This document shows positions 57,901 through 64,000 of a stretch of 64,000 bases of DNA, one piece after another (within the stretch, counting starts at the first letter, position 1; every line of letters begins with the position of its first letter). A model generated the notes under the pieces. It was not told the DNA's origin and ran no database searches. It worked only from the letters and a program-made list of their open reading frames with translations. The stretch covers positions 18,427,038 through 18,491,037 of the forward strand of contig NC_092098.1 in the NCBI RefSeq assembly GCF_045679555.1, read 5' to 3'. The translations under genes were made by a program, and so were the position numbers. This DNA is from Salvelinus alpinus. Lineage: Eukaryota; Chordata; Actinopteri; Salmoniformes; Salmonidae.

Positions 57901-59469
57901 TACAATGGCATTTCCTGTCTCTGACCATGCCTGGGCTTATAGATTACTCCGAGTTTCCTTTCTTCATCCTAAACATAATTTTTCTACTCCCATAGGGCAG
58001 ACCCACTGACTACCGCCTCTGGGTAGTCTCAGGGAGAGAGGAAGCCCCATATCCTCTTATCGGTGAGGAAATGTGATAGTACTATCACTATGCACTGAAA
58101 CACGCCTCCAAAAACAGTCAGGATGAAGACACACTTGGCTTGGATTTTAGACCATAGTTTCTGTCTAGTCAAAGGATTACCCAAACTAATATTTCAGTCG
58201 GGCAGGTTCTGTCTGTACTCATCTTGGTGTGTTCACATGGAGTGTTTGTGACTTGAAACTGTAATCTTGCGACCTGGCTACAGGAGCCTCTCACAAAGCC
58301 AAGGCATATTAGGAATCCTGGGGATCGAAAGAGGGATTTGTGAGGGCCTTTGTGTGTCTGGAATTAACAACTATTCTGTCTAAAGGGCAGATACCTATTT
58401 TTCTCAAGTCAATGCTGGTAGAAAAATATATAATTTAGTCAATGCTCATTTTTATATTTTAGCACTCTTATCCAGAGCGACTTACATGTATACATTTTCA
58501 TACTGGTGCCCTGTGGGAATCAAACCCACAACCCTGGCGTTGCAAGCACCATGCTCTACCAACTGAGATAAACTGGGAAAAATACACCCTGGGAAATGTA
58601 GGTGATCTCAGTTTGAAAAATGTTTGCTTAGGACTGGTACTACAAGCATTTTTATCTAACATTTGCTTTGTCTTTAAGCCCATGTAATTATAAGGAGGTT
58701 GTGATTCATCATGTATCTCCCATATAATTTAATCACTCCTTTCGATTTGTTGGGTTTATTTGAACAGATAGTAAGCTAATGACAGATTACCAGGAAAGAT
58801 AAAATGATAATGGTCACAGAGCAGTATAAGCCGGATTCAGTCCTACCGTGACAGCGTTATGTACATGTACCAGGAGCAGCAGCACTAACCACTTGACTAT
58901 CCAGGTCACATCATCATTCATTCATGATTATAAACTGGGTGATTCAAGCCCTGAATGCTGATTGGCTGACATTCCCGTATACCACGGGTATGACAAAACA
59001 TTTATTTTTACTGCTCTAATTACGTTAGTAACCAGTTTATAATGGCAATAAGGCACCTCGAGGGTTTGTAGTATATGGCCAATATACCACGGCTAAGGGC
59101 TGTATCCAGGCACTCCGCGTTGCGTCGTGGATAAGAACAACCCTTAGCCGTGGTATATTGGCCATTACCACACCCCTTTGTGCCTTATTCCTTAACTAAA
59201 CAGAAATGGTAGCAGCAGGGAGTGAATGCATTTTCCAATTCTATACAACAAAAAAACTGATCTACACGTGTCGTGTCTGACAGGTCATGAGCATCCCTTC
59301 AGTATTATCCTGAACTCCTTGAGGGAAATGGACTGCCAAGCCTCGGCAGTCACCAACAACATTCTGACTGTAGATGGGAGCCTCTACCTTGATCACCTTC
59401 TTAAAGACACTTCCGGCCCTCGCTTCATCCTTAGGCTAAAGGCTGAAGGGGGAGGACATGGTCGAGCAG
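32914..59469 (+). CDS. arhgap20: arhgap20-like Rho GTPase-activating protein, first nine recognised exons (3' end outside window)
   Basis: Exon join: 32914-32988, 39512-39594, 56386-56550, 56795-56944, 57041-57082, 57220-57304, 57503-57577, 57996-58062, 59284-59469. All junctions are GT-AG and phases agree (0, 2, 2, 2, 2, 0, 0, 1). The protein follows human ARHGAP20 in order: MTPQQ start (human MSPQQ), a basic block [11 protein letters not shown] (human KMKTLAERRRS), a PH domain ([44 protein letters not shown]), then the Ras-association region ([29 protein letters not shown]). Known function: a GAP for RhoA, controlled through Rap1 binding to its RA domain. The GAP domain is not in this window. 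Intron 2 is about 16.8 kb and filled with transposons. Confidence 0.88.
33052..33090. repeat. (TG)n microsatellite
   Basis: About 35 bases of alternating TG in arhgap20 intron 1. Confidence 0.9.
33236..35219 (+). mobile_element. Decayed Tc1 element, split by a 5S-SINE
   Basis: The ends are cagtgccttcacaccccttg and 'caaggggtgtgaacactttc' in inverted sense. Transposase remnants lie around 34500-34990 (words ggtggtgtctgcatgatgtt, tttcagcaggacaataacct) with many stops. The same family is at 54808-56245. Confidence 0.8.
33645..34143 (+). repeat. 5S-rRNA-derived SINE (OS-SINE1 type)
   Basis: The head carries the 5S internal promoter: A-box agctaagcaggg at 33691 and C-box tggatgggagacc at 33721. 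The SINE body includes ggatgggacgttaaacgggt. The tail is 'acctggtaaaataacggtt' plus a poly-A run to 34143. This is a SINE inserted in a Tc1, not an rRNA gene. Confidence 0.85.
35356..36991 (-). mobile_element. Tc1 element, nearly full length
   Basis: Terminal repeats are cagtggcttgcaaaagtatt at 35356 and 'gaatacttttgcaaggcactg' ending 36991. TA borders (35354-35355 and 36992-36993). It encodes a transposase in reverse (35566-36456). It abuts a different Tc1 starting at 36996. Confidence 0.9.
35566..36456 (-). pseudogene. Tc1 transposase with frameshifts
   Basis: Order on the minus strand: a DNA-binding part ([38 protein letters not shown]), first D in [35 protein letters not shown], then after a gap and frame change [18 protein letters not shown] and [15 protein letters not shown]. 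At least two frame changes, so inactive. All core motifs are recognisable. Confidence 0.82.
36996..38336 (+). mobile_element. Tc1 element (second family)
   Basis: Terminal repeats are cagggcattcagaaaat at 36996 and 'actttccgaatgcactg' ending 38336, with TA at the borders. The same family occurs in reverse at 49552-50832, as a fragment at 39710-39785, and as an end near 16740. Confidence 0.88.
37230..38120 (+). pseudogene. Tc1 transposase pseudogene
   Basis: The open part 37444-37791 carries [20 protein letters not shown], the D of [20 protein letters not shown], and [21 protein letters not shown] stop after DGNLP and frameshifts in the QDN and PDLNPI region break it. An internal deletion joins the DNA-binding part to the catalytic part. 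Confidence 0.78.
38340..39290. other. arhgap20 intron 2, unassigned
   Basis: No gene or named repeat seen. Immediately upstream of exon 2 at 39512 there is a SINE tail (39295-39357). Confidence 0.3.
39295..39357 (+). repeat. HpaI-type SINE tail fragment
   Basis: Reads ctgtaaatcgctctggataa then 'gcgcatctgctaaatgact', the 3' end typical of HpaI-type salmonid SINEs. The tRNA head is absent. Confidence 0.6.
39512..39594 (+). CDS. arhgap20: arhgap20 exon 2, basic region
   Basis: The acceptor is tttttctcacag and the donor is gtcagc. It reads [20 protein letters not shown]. Phase 0 in, phase 2 out. Parallel to the KMKTLAERRRS... LDKAL stretch of the human protein. Confidence 0.78.
39705..39788 (+). 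repeat. Tc1 fragment (family of 36996)
   Basis: About 80 bp nearly identical to 37289-37375 (gtcacagatctggggaaggg ... 'ggcctccatcattctta'). It sits at the border of the next Tc1. Confidence 0.75.
39789..40920 (-). mobile_element. Tc1-like element (third family), degenerate
   Basis: Right terminus 'ggtgtccacatacttttgta' at 40890-40910; the left terminus begins cgtatgtggacacct. Reverse frames hold transposase remnants: 40362-40589 ([36 protein letters not shown]) and 39904-40203. Multiple frame breaks. Confidence 0.75.
40925..42474. other. arhgap20 intron 2, unassigned
   Basis: No gene. 41245-41300 has 'gctgagggtgctgcagtaccccct', a word seen in a common salmonid repeat. Class unknown. Confidence 0.3.
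42902..44488 (-). pseudogene. Proline-rich repeat ORF of element B (broken in three frames)
   Basis: N-terminal piece in the frame 44623-44018, beginning in the 5' LTR ([18 protein letters not shown]), then [32 protein letters not shown], and [11 protein letters not shown]. Middle piece in 44180-43821 ([45 protein letters not shown]). Distal piece 43927-42902 has PPEPPSCPA and PPEPPVSQE 27-nt units and ELPLSP 18-nt units, then the tail [20 protein letters not shown]. Each block has a counterpart in element A in the same order. Function unknown. Confidence 0.7.
43071..43580. repeat. GC-rich tandem array inside element B
   Basis: 18-nt units (gactgaggggcagctcc type), then 27-nt units (gacgggcggctctggcggct type), then 27-nt units (ggcgctggacaggagg type). 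All one orientation, unlike the array in element A. Confidence 0.85.
44818..45365 (+). mobile_element. Non-LTR retrotransposon piece 1 (endonuclease part)
   Basis: Reads [50 protein letters not shown], the C-terminal half of an APE-type endonuclease domain. It begins directly at LTR B's target site. First of at least six ordered fragments of one element (see 47513, 49275, 51130, 52650, 53566). Confidence 0.75.
45370..45592 (-). repeat. tRNA-derived SINE in reverse, inserted in the LINE
   Basis: The reverse complement has a tRNA-like head (agagcgttgggcctgtaacc; B-box-like ggttgctggatcgaatcc) and body ttaatcgacatccacgtctt. Same family as 53660-53835 and 13460-13592. Confidence 0.65.
45626..47508. 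mobile_element. TTAA-flanked non-autonomous element 1 (piggyBac-like)
   Basis: TTAA on both sides (45622-45625 and 47509-47512), with inverted ends cctgttggggacc and ggcctcaacagg. The interior holds tandem modules of about 430 bp (46440-46800 and 46880-47220, plus a partial third). Each has gctgtaaaacacttcaa, tttcattagctatccaccat and aaaacatagatttattgtgt. A perfect 16-bp palindrome, gtgccgctagcggcac, lies at 47475-47490. No transposase ORF. Assignment to piggyBac rests on TTAA only. Confidence 0.65.
47513..48092 (+). mobile_element. Non-LTR retrotransposon piece 2 (start of RT)
   Basis: Reads [15 protein letters not shown], then [29 protein letters not shown], and [18 protein letters not shown] in shifting frames, RT motifs 1-2 of a LINE. 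It ends exactly at LTR D's target duplication. Confidence 0.8.
48093..49274 (-). mobile_element. Non-autonomous LTR element 'D' inserted in the LINE RT gene
   Basis: LTRs 48093-48403 and 48965-49274 (tgtcacatgg...gtgaca). Perfect 5-bp duplication gttat (48088-48092 and 49275-49279). Purine tract (complement of gtaccccccctccccc) at 48404. TATA-like 'ctatatttgtcag' in coding sense. The 560-bp interior encodes degenerate Pro/Gln/Arg-rich repeats ([36 protein letters not shown]). A frame opens at 49016 inside the 5' LTR and runs to 48531. No gag or pol. Confidence 0.88.
49275..49549 (+). mobile_element. Non-LTR retrotransposon piece 3 (RT catalytic neighbourhood)
   Basis: Continues piece 2: [40 protein letters not shown] (RT block A with the FID motif). 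After a deletion comes [20 protein letters not shown]. Confidence 0.82.
49552..50832 (-). mobile_element. Tc1 element (family of 36996), reverse, inside the LINE
   Basis: Ends cagtgcatttagaaagtgtt at 49552 and 'tttccgaatgcactg' ending 50832, with TA borders. It interrupts the LINE after 'ggatggtgtcca'. Confidence 0.87.
49700..50430 (-). pseudogene. Tc1 transposase pseudogene
   Basis: The N-terminal DNA-binding domain 50430-50206 is open ([40 protein letters not shown]). The downstream catalytic part is scrambled by frameshifts ([16 protein letters not shown] and [16 protein letters not shown] at 49936-49754). Confidence 0.78.
50839..51060. mobile_element. Tc1 end fragment (fourth family)
   Basis: Starts cagtaccagccaaaagtttg only six bases (TATATA) after the previous Tc1 and breaks off after 'gacagctttgcacactct'. 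Same family as 31240-31470. Confidence 0.75.
51130..51194 (+). mobile_element. Non-LTR retrotransposon piece 4
   Basis: About 60 bp, 'gtccacgcttacaaatatct' reading HAYKYLDS, the YKYLG block that follows the RT domain in LINEs of this type. Bounded by TTAA of the next insertion. Confidence 0.55.
51195..52649. mobile_element. TTAA-flanked non-autonomous element 2
   Basis: TTAA at 51191-51194 and 52650-52653, inverted ends actctcttgggtaggg and ccctagagaggt. The interior has a duplicated module (51840-51960 and 52250-52350) with 'gaacaaaaca.acat.tattgtg' and 'atctgatgaagatcatcaaaggt'. It shares the 'aacaaaacata...attgtgtaacatg' core with element 45626-47508. No ORF. Confidence 0.62.
52650..53195 (+). 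mobile_element. Non-LTR retrotransposon piece 5 (C-terminal region)
   Basis: Reads [29 protein letters not shown], then [20 protein letters not shown] and [20 protein letters not shown], the C-terminal region downstream of RT. Ends at the solo LTR target site. Confidence 0.78.
53196..53565 (-). mobile_element. Solo LTR 'E' (370 bp), Gypsy-like
   Basis: tgttagg...cgtgaca with a perfect 5-bp duplication gtaat (53191-53195 and 53566-53570). Reads in reverse as TGTCACGACTTCCGCCGAAG, an LTR start I associate with teleost Gypsy elements. It sits near the 3' end of the LINE. Confidence 0.87.
53566..53630 (+). mobile_element. Non-LTR retrotransposon piece 6 (3' tail)
   Basis: Contains cagggctccctgataaaata followed by aaggttaaattaaa, the terminal tail of the LINE. 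Confidence 0.6.
53660..53835 (-). repeat. tRNA-derived SINE in reverse
   Basis: The reverse complement begins ggtagcctagtggttagagc (A-box region) and has 'ggttgctggattgaatcc' (B-box). Its last 15 bases are repeated once more at 53836-53855. Confidence 0.65.
53880..54615. repeat. AT-rich stretch and common salmonid repeat
   Basis: 53900-54180 is A-rich. 54540-54615 contains gccgcccccggcaagatgcc and 'tgggcggctgcccatgtcgcc', a repeat often seen in salmonids. 54616-54665 ends in a reversed SINE head (gttagaccgctgtgccactc). Confidence 0.45.
54808..56245 (+). mobile_element. Decayed Tc1 element (family of 33236)
   Basis: Shares with 33236-35219 the words gagattttgtgtcactggcc, 'aatggctgtgataggagaaaac', tttcagcaggacaatac and 'acattgaatgttcctgagtgg'. 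The transposase region is riddled with stops. It lies just upstream of arhgap20 exon 3. Confidence 0.78.
56386..56550 (+). CDS. arhgap20: arhgap20 exon 3, start of PH domain
   Basis: The acceptor is gtctttag and the donor is gttagt. It encodes the first PH beta strands, including [20 protein letters not shown], nearly the same as ARHGAP20 [19 protein letters not shown]. Confidence 0.87.
56795..56944 (+). CDS. arhgap20: arhgap20 exon 4, PH domain core
   Basis: Acceptor tcttgcag, donor gtaggc. Reads [13 protein letters not shown] ... [16 protein letters not shown], parallel to human LTDMWTASCVDEV ... SFVLGWPTVNFVATF. Confidence 0.87.
57041..57082 (+). CDS. arhgap20: arhgap20 exon 5, PH C-terminal helix
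   Basis: 42 bases, [14 protein letters not shown], matching the PH C-terminal helix with its invariant Trp (human SSPEQKDKWLSLLQR). Acceptor ccctatcag, donor gtaagg. Confidence 0.85.
57220..57304 (+). CDS. arhgap20: arhgap20 exon 6, PH to RA linker
   Basis: Reads [20 protein letters not shown] then MDIGNSAM, parallel to human LEKEKDYPKSIPLKIFAKDIGN. Acceptor ttggcacag, donor gtaaga. Confidence 0.84.
57503..57577 (+). CDS. arhgap20: arhgap20 exon 7, Ras-association domain
   Basis: 25 codons, [20 protein letters not shown] and following, the first part of the RA ubiquitin-like fold. Acceptor taatctag, donor gtgagt. Confidence 0.83.
57996..58062 (+). CDS. arhgap20: arhgap20 exon 8, Ras-association domain
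   Basis: Reads [20 protein letters not shown], almost identical in pattern to human SERDYQLWVNSGKEEAPYP. Acceptor tcccatag, donor gtgagg. Confidence 0.87.
58063..58435. other. arhgap20 intron 8, unassigned
   Basis: No repeat or gene recognised. Confidence 0.3.
58440..58570 (-). repeat. HpaI-type tRNA-derived SINE, reverse
   Basis: The reverse complement gives a tRNA-like head (ctcagttggtagagcatgg; B-box gggtttgattccca) and tail 'tgtaagtcgctctggataag'. Complete head-to-tail copy. Confidence 0.75.
58888..59185. repeat. Palindrome-bearing repeat, copy 1
   Basis: Starts 'accacttgactatccaggtc' and includes ttacgttagtaaccagttta. Its right part is a hairpin: ggccaatataccacggctaa followed after about 45 bases by ttagccgtggtatattggcc. 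Copy 2 is at 60003-60225. Confidence 0.8.
59284..59469 (+). CDS. arhgap20: arhgap20 exon 9, end of RA region
   Basis: Starts GHEHPFSI (human GHEYPYGI), contains [12 protein letters not shown], and ends [13 protein letters not shown], parallel to human QCQFILKPS. Acceptor gtctgacag, donor gtgaat. Phase 1 out. No later exon is seen in the remaining 4.5 kb. Confidence 0.83.
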
Positions 59470-60000
59470 GTGAATCATTCATTAACTTTCACAGAGAGAG
59501 ATAGAGAAAGAGATGCTGGCATGTATTGATTTTTAAGTTCCCCCGAGATACACCACAGGGGTAAACAATGTCATTTTCTTTAGTGCATTTTGTTTCTACT
59601 TTCTACACGTCAATTATCTAGCTCTCTTTACGGAAGTGGTTTATTCATAATGGAGATAGTAAATAACTTCCTGTCACGCTAGCACATGTAGTTCTACAGA
59701 TGTTATCAGAGTCTCCTTCCTGTAATTAGAATAATTACAGTGTTCTAAATGTTCCATTGCTTGTTGGTGGCATAGCATACTGTCTCTCTGTCATAGCATA
59801 CTGTCTCTCTGTCATAGCATAAAATTGTGAGAAAAAAATGATACAAATTATTTTATAGATGACCTTTTTGCTGCTCTTTATAATGAATCATGTATTCTCA
59901 AATGCCAATTGAATTGTTTTGCACAGTCATTTCTATGCACAAATGCGGAAAGTATATCTGAAAAACCATGCATGGCGATTTCTCTGCATGATGCCTTATT
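59470..60000. other. arhgap20 intron 9, unassigned
   Basis: Contains a threefold short repeat 'catagcatactgtctctctgt' near 59770-59820. Nothing else recognised. Confidence 0.4.
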
Positions 60001-60002
60001 AA

Positions 60003-60225
60003 AACCACTTGACTATCCAGGTCACATCATCATTCATTCATGATTATAAACTGGGTGATTCAAGCCCTGAATGCTGATTGGCCAACATTCCAGTATACCA
60101 CAGATATGACAAAACATTTATTTTTACTGCTCTAATTACGTTAGTAACCAGTTTATAATGGCAATAAGGCACCTCGAGGGTTTGTAGTATATGGCCAATA
60201 TACCACGTCGAAGGGCTGTATCCAC
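60003..60225. repeat. Palindrome-bearing repeat, copy 2 (truncated)
   Basis: Same orientation as 58888-59115 including its left flank (ccacttgactatccaggtca). It stops before the second hairpin arm. Confidence 0.8.
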
Positions 60226-60604
60226 ACATCAGTTCCTCACATCCTTGTCTTTTCATGTATGCCTTTGTGGCTGTATTGTCCCTGTCTGTGTCTGCACACT
60301 TAGAAAACAAGGTTCTTCAAGAGTTATTTGGTAAGGGTGATGGTTCTATGTGCAACCATAATGACTCTTTAAGTGGTCATTTAGCTGTGCGACCTGGAGT
60401 TTCATTTTGGGAGCACCAGTGGGAAAAAAACACTCTTCTCTACACTGTTCAAACAAGACAGGATGTCTCCCGCGGTCGCTTTCTTTATGCTCCTCGGCCA
60501 CACACAGCAAGCGCCACCCTCTGTCACTCATGCAGGTAGCACACAATTCCTCCAGAGAAGGGTGTAATTGCGACCGGAAATTCAGGGCATTCCTGCAAGT
60601 GGGC

Positions 60605-61130
60605 ATTCCAAATGATCAATGATCCCAAACACACCGCCTGGGCAACGAAGGAGTGGCTTCGTAAGAAGCATTTCAAGGTCCTGGAGTGGCCTAGCCAGTC
60701 TCCAGATCTCAACCCCATAGAAAATCTTTGGAGGGAGTTGAAAGTCCGTGTTGCCCAGCAACAGCCCCAAAACATCACTGCTCTAGAGGAGATCTGCATG
60801 GAGGAATGGGCCAAAATACCAGCAACAGTGTGTGAAAACCTTGTGAAGACTTACAGAAAACGTTTGACCTCTGTCATTGCCAGCAAAGGGTATATAACAA
60901 AGTATTGAGATAAACTTTTGTTATTGACCAAATACTTATTTTCCACCATAATTTGCAAATAAATTCATTAAAAATCCTACAATATGATTTTCTGGATTTT
61001 TTTTCCTCATTTTGTCTGTCATAGTTGAGGTGTACCTAGGATGAAAATTACAGGCCTCTCTCATCTTTTTAAGTGGGAGAACTTGCACAATTGGTGGCTG
61101 ACTAAATACTTTTTTTGCCCCAATGTATAT
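60605..61130 (+). mobile_element. Tc1-like 3' half
   Basis: Carries the transposase end (60612-60908) and a 3' terminus ending 'tttttttgccccaatgtata' near 61130. The 5' half is missing. Confidence 0.78.
60612..60908 (+). pseudogene. Tc1 transposase C-terminal fragment (98 aa)
   Basis: Open frame [39 protein letters not shown], then [20 protein letters not shown], ending KGYITKY. Includes the second D and third catalytic acid ([10 protein letters not shown]). N-terminal and first-D regions are absent. Confidence 0.85.
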
Positions 61131-61244
61131 ATAAAAAATAACAATGCTGCTTTCCACGTTGCTTCTAAATATGAATCCACATGTTTTCTCTATTATACTA
61201 TTAGTTTGTGTATCTTGCCCTCTGTAAAACGTGATTTAGTTAGT

Positions 61245-61872
61245 CTAAGGAAGCTGGCAAACACGTTTGGTGTTTGCCAAAAGGCATGTGGGAGACTCCC
61301 CAAACATATGGAAGAAGGTACTCTGGGCAGATGAGACTAAAATGTTGCTTTTTGGCCATCAAGGAAAACGCTATGTCTGGCCCAAACCCAACACCTCTCA
61401 TCACCCCGAGAATACCATTTTTCATAGGCAGGGACTGGGAAACTGGTCAGAATTGAAGGAATGATGGATGGTGCAAAATACAGGGAAATTCTTGAGGGGA
61501 AACCTGTTTCAGTCTTCCAGAGATTTGAGACTGGGACAGTTCACCTTCCAGCAGGACAATGACCCTAAGCATACTGCTAAAGCAACACTTGAGTGGTTTA
61601 AGGAGAAACATTTAAATGTCTTAGAATGGCCTAGTCAAAGCCCAGACCTCAATCCAATTGAGAATCTGTGGTATGACTTAATGATTGCTGTACACCAGCG
61701 GAACCCATCCAACTTGAAGGAGCTAGAGCAGTTTTGCCTTGAAGAACGGGCAAAAATCCCAGTGGCTAGATGTGCCAAGCTTATAGAGACATACAACCTG
61801 CAAGTCTCTTGGGGTAAGGCAACAAAATAGGAAAAATGCCAAGGGGGGTGAATACTTTCGCAAGCCACTGTA
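61245..61872 (+). mobile_element. Tc1 fragment (family of 35356)
   Basis: Catalytic part in two frames: 61267-61464 ([36 protein letters not shown]) and 61468-61830 ([38 protein letters not shown]). Ends 'gaatactttcgcaagccactg' at 61870. The DNA-binding half is lost. A deletion removes the GGGSIMLWG block. Confidence 0.82.
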
Positions 61873-62800
61873 CTGATGCTTTGCTTGTTTGATGGGCGTA
61901 GTGGGATTTCTTGTAAGCGTCGGGTTAGTGTCCCGTTCCTTGAAAGAGGCAGCTCTAGCCTTTAGCTCAGTGCGGATGTTGCCTGTAACCCATGGCTTAT
62001 GGTTGGGATATGTACTGTATGTACATATGGTCACTTGGGGGATGACGTGGTCGATGCACTAATTAATGAAGCCAGTGACTGATGTGGTAAACTCCTCAAA
62101 GCCATCAGATGAGTTCCGAGAATATTTTTCAGTCCATGCTAGCGAAAAAGTCCTGTAGCTTGGCATCCACTTCATCAGACCATTTCCATATTGAAATGGT
62201 ACTCCCTGTTTTGAGTTTTTGCTTGTAATCATGAATTAAGAGGATAGAGTTATGGTCAGATTTGCCACAAGGAGGGCACGGGAGAGCTTTGTAAGCATCT
62301 CTGTGTGAAGAGTAAAAGTGATCTAGAGTTTTTTCACCTCCAGCTGCACAGGTGACACGCTGGTAGAAATTTGGTAAGACGGATTTCAGTTTTCCTGCAT
62401 TAAAATCACCGGCCACTAGGAGCACCACCTCTGGATGAGCATGTTCTTGTTTACTTATGGCCTCATACAGCTTGTTGAATGCGTGCCAGCATCTTAGTGC
62501 CAGCATCGGTTTGTGCTGGTAAATAGACAGCTACCAGAAATATAGATGAGAACTCTTAGTATGGTGTACAGCTTATCATGAGGTATTCTAACTCAGGCGA
62601 GCAGAACATCAAGTCTTCTTTCATATTAGAGATTGCGTACCAGATGATGTTAACAAAGAGACACATACCACCCCCCATGAGCTTACCAGGCGCTGCCGTT
62701 CTGTGCTGCCGATGCACAGAAAAAAAAGCTATTATCCATGTCCTTGTTCAGCTAAGTTTCAGAGAAACTGTAGGATATTAAAGTTCTTCAAAACCTCTCC
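61873..62800 (-). mobile_element. Non-LTR retrotransposon fragment, reverse
   Basis: The minus-strand frame 62506-62129 reads NKLYEAISKQEHAHPEVVLL, AGDFNAGKLKSVL, KTLDHFYSSHRDAYKALPCP, SDHNSILLI (endonuclease domain). 62034-61900 reads NHKPWVTGNIRTELKARAAS. Same LINE family as 25722-26945. Confidence 0.78.
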
Positions 62801-63053
62801 TCGGCGACAGCCTGCCATTCCATGTATTTGATCTATTCCAGTGCTAGCACACCTGATTCAACTTTGCAACCAACACAAAAATAGCATCTATGGATTTTTT
62901 ATTCAACACAAAACAATATTATATGGCAGAAACTTTTTTATAGAACCTTTGAAATTGAGAATAGTTCTTTCGAGAACCTTAATAAGAAAGTGTACTTTAC
63001 AGCACCATACAAATTATATATATATTTTGTAGTACCAGAATAGGGTTCTAACA

Positions 63054-64000
63054 ACAGAACAACAAAAATATAAACACAACATGCAACAATTTAAAATATT
63101 TTACTGAATTACAGTTCATATAAGGACATCAGGCAATTGAAATATATAAATATATTAGTCACTAATCTATGAATTTCACATGACTGGGAGTGCAGATATG
63201 AATCTCTTGGTCCCAGATACCTTTAAAAAAAGGTAGGGTCGTGGATCAGAAAACCAGTCAGTATCTGGTGTGAACACTATTTGCTTTATGCAGCGAGACA
63301 CATCTCCTTTGCATGGAGTTGATCAGGCTGTTGATTGTGGTCTGTACAATGTTGTCCCACTCCTCTTCAATGCTGTGGGAAGTTGCTGGATATTGGTAGG
63401 AACTGGAACACGCTGTCGTACACGTCGATCCAGGGCAATCAAAAACATGCTCAATGGGTGACATGTCTGGCGAGTATGCAGGCCATGGAAGAACTGGGAC
63501 ATTTTTAGCTTCCAGGAATTGTGTTCAGGTCCTTGTGACAGTGCATTAACATTCTGAAACATGAGGTGATGGAGGCGGATGAAAGGCATGACAATGGGAC
63601 TCTCATCATGGTATCTCTGTGCATTCAAATTGCCGTCGATAAAATGCTATTGTATTCATTGTCTTTAGCCCACGCCACATGGGGCACTCTGTTCACTACT
63701 TTGACGACAGCAAACCACTCGCCCACATGACTCCATACATGCTTTCTGCCATCTGCCCTGTACAGTTGAAACCGGGATTCATCTGTGAAAAACACACTTC
63801 TCCAGCATGCCAATGGCCATCGAAGGTGGGGGTTTGCCCACTGATGTTGGTTACGGTGCTGAACTGCAGTCAGGTCCAAACTCTGGTGAGGATGACGAGC
63901 ACGCAGATGAGCTTCCCTGAGAAAGTTTCTGACAATTTGTACAGAAATTCTTCGGTTGTGCACATCCACAGTTTCATCAGCTGTCTGGGTGGCTGGTCCC
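63054..64000 (-). mobile_element. Tc1 element (family of 28934), runs off the window
   Basis: The terminal repeat 'aacaaaaatataaacacaac' starts near 63054. It carries a reverse transposase gene reaching the window edge. Confidence 0.8.
63258..63969 (-). pseudogene. Tc1 transposase, broken
   Basis: 63969-63625 reads RRISVQIVRNFLREAHLRAR, the first D in FFTDESRFQLYRADGRKHVW, and VVNRVPHVAWAKDNEYN. The GGGGVMVW block is disrupted. 63628-63258 holds remnants of the second half in other frames. Not functional. Confidence 0.75.

Noticed and set aside
60360-60540. Possible further arhgap20 exon ending at tgcag|gtagca
   Set aside because: The preceding sequence is a MITE-like 'cttagaaaacaaggttc' repeat, and no reading frame resembles the RhoGAP protein.

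Overview
This is vertebrate, almost certainly salmonid (salmon, trout or charr), nuclear DNA. The grounds are split genes with GT-AG introns, an HpaI-type tRNA-derived SINE, a 5S-rRNA-derived SINE (OS-SINE1 type), many Tc1/mariner copies including one of the Sleeping-Beauty/Tss type, and teleost Gypsy-like LTRs. The species cannot be fixed from sequence alone.

Three real genes are supported. (1) 558-5026 (+) holds the 3' seven exons of an ectodysplasin-A2 receptor gene (eda2r/XEDAR, TNFRSF27). They give cysteine-rich repeats, a transmembrane segment, a conserved cytoplasmic motif and, unlike the human protein, a C-terminal EDAR-like death domain. (2) 14181-14266 (-) is a microRNA hairpin whose arms match miR-223 5p and 3p; in human, MIR223 and EDA2R both lie in Xq12. 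(3) 32914-59469 (+) holds the first nine recognised exons of an arhgap20-like RhoGAP gene (PH plus Ras-association regions). Its catalytic GAP domain lies beyond the window. All splice phases I could check in both protein genes are compatible.

The rest is mobile DNA, often nested. 6-13.5 kb: SINEs, a Tc1 transposase pseudogene, a solo LTR and an unassigned repeat. 15-16.6 kb: short Tc1 derivatives and a SINE. 18.4-21.8 kb: a complete non-autonomous LTR element with a huge proline-rich tandem-repeat ORF. 24.4-28.2 kb: a hAT element with an 8-bp target duplication, itself hit by a Sleeping-Beauty-like Tc1 and a non-LTR element. 28.9-30.6 kb: a Tc1 split by a third LTR element. 33-41 kb (arhgap20 introns 1-2): five Tc1-type copies, one hit by the 5S-SINE. 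42.5-53.6 kb (intron 2): a second proline-rich LTR element followed by one non-LTR retrotransposon cut into at least six ordered pieces by a SINE, two TTAA-flanked elements, two LTR insertions and Tc1 elements. 54.8-64 kb: more Tc1 copies interleaved with arhgap20 exons.

The most notable system is a group of LTR retroelements with TG..CA termini, 5-bp target duplications and (in the four two-LTR copies) a purine-tract boundary just before the LTR. They have no visible gag/pol. In three of the four two-LTR copies an ORF begins inside the 5' LTR and runs into low-complexity coding repeats. Four full copies and two solo LTRs are present. Two full copies (18.4 kb and 42.5 kb) have different LTR sequences but homologous ORFs.
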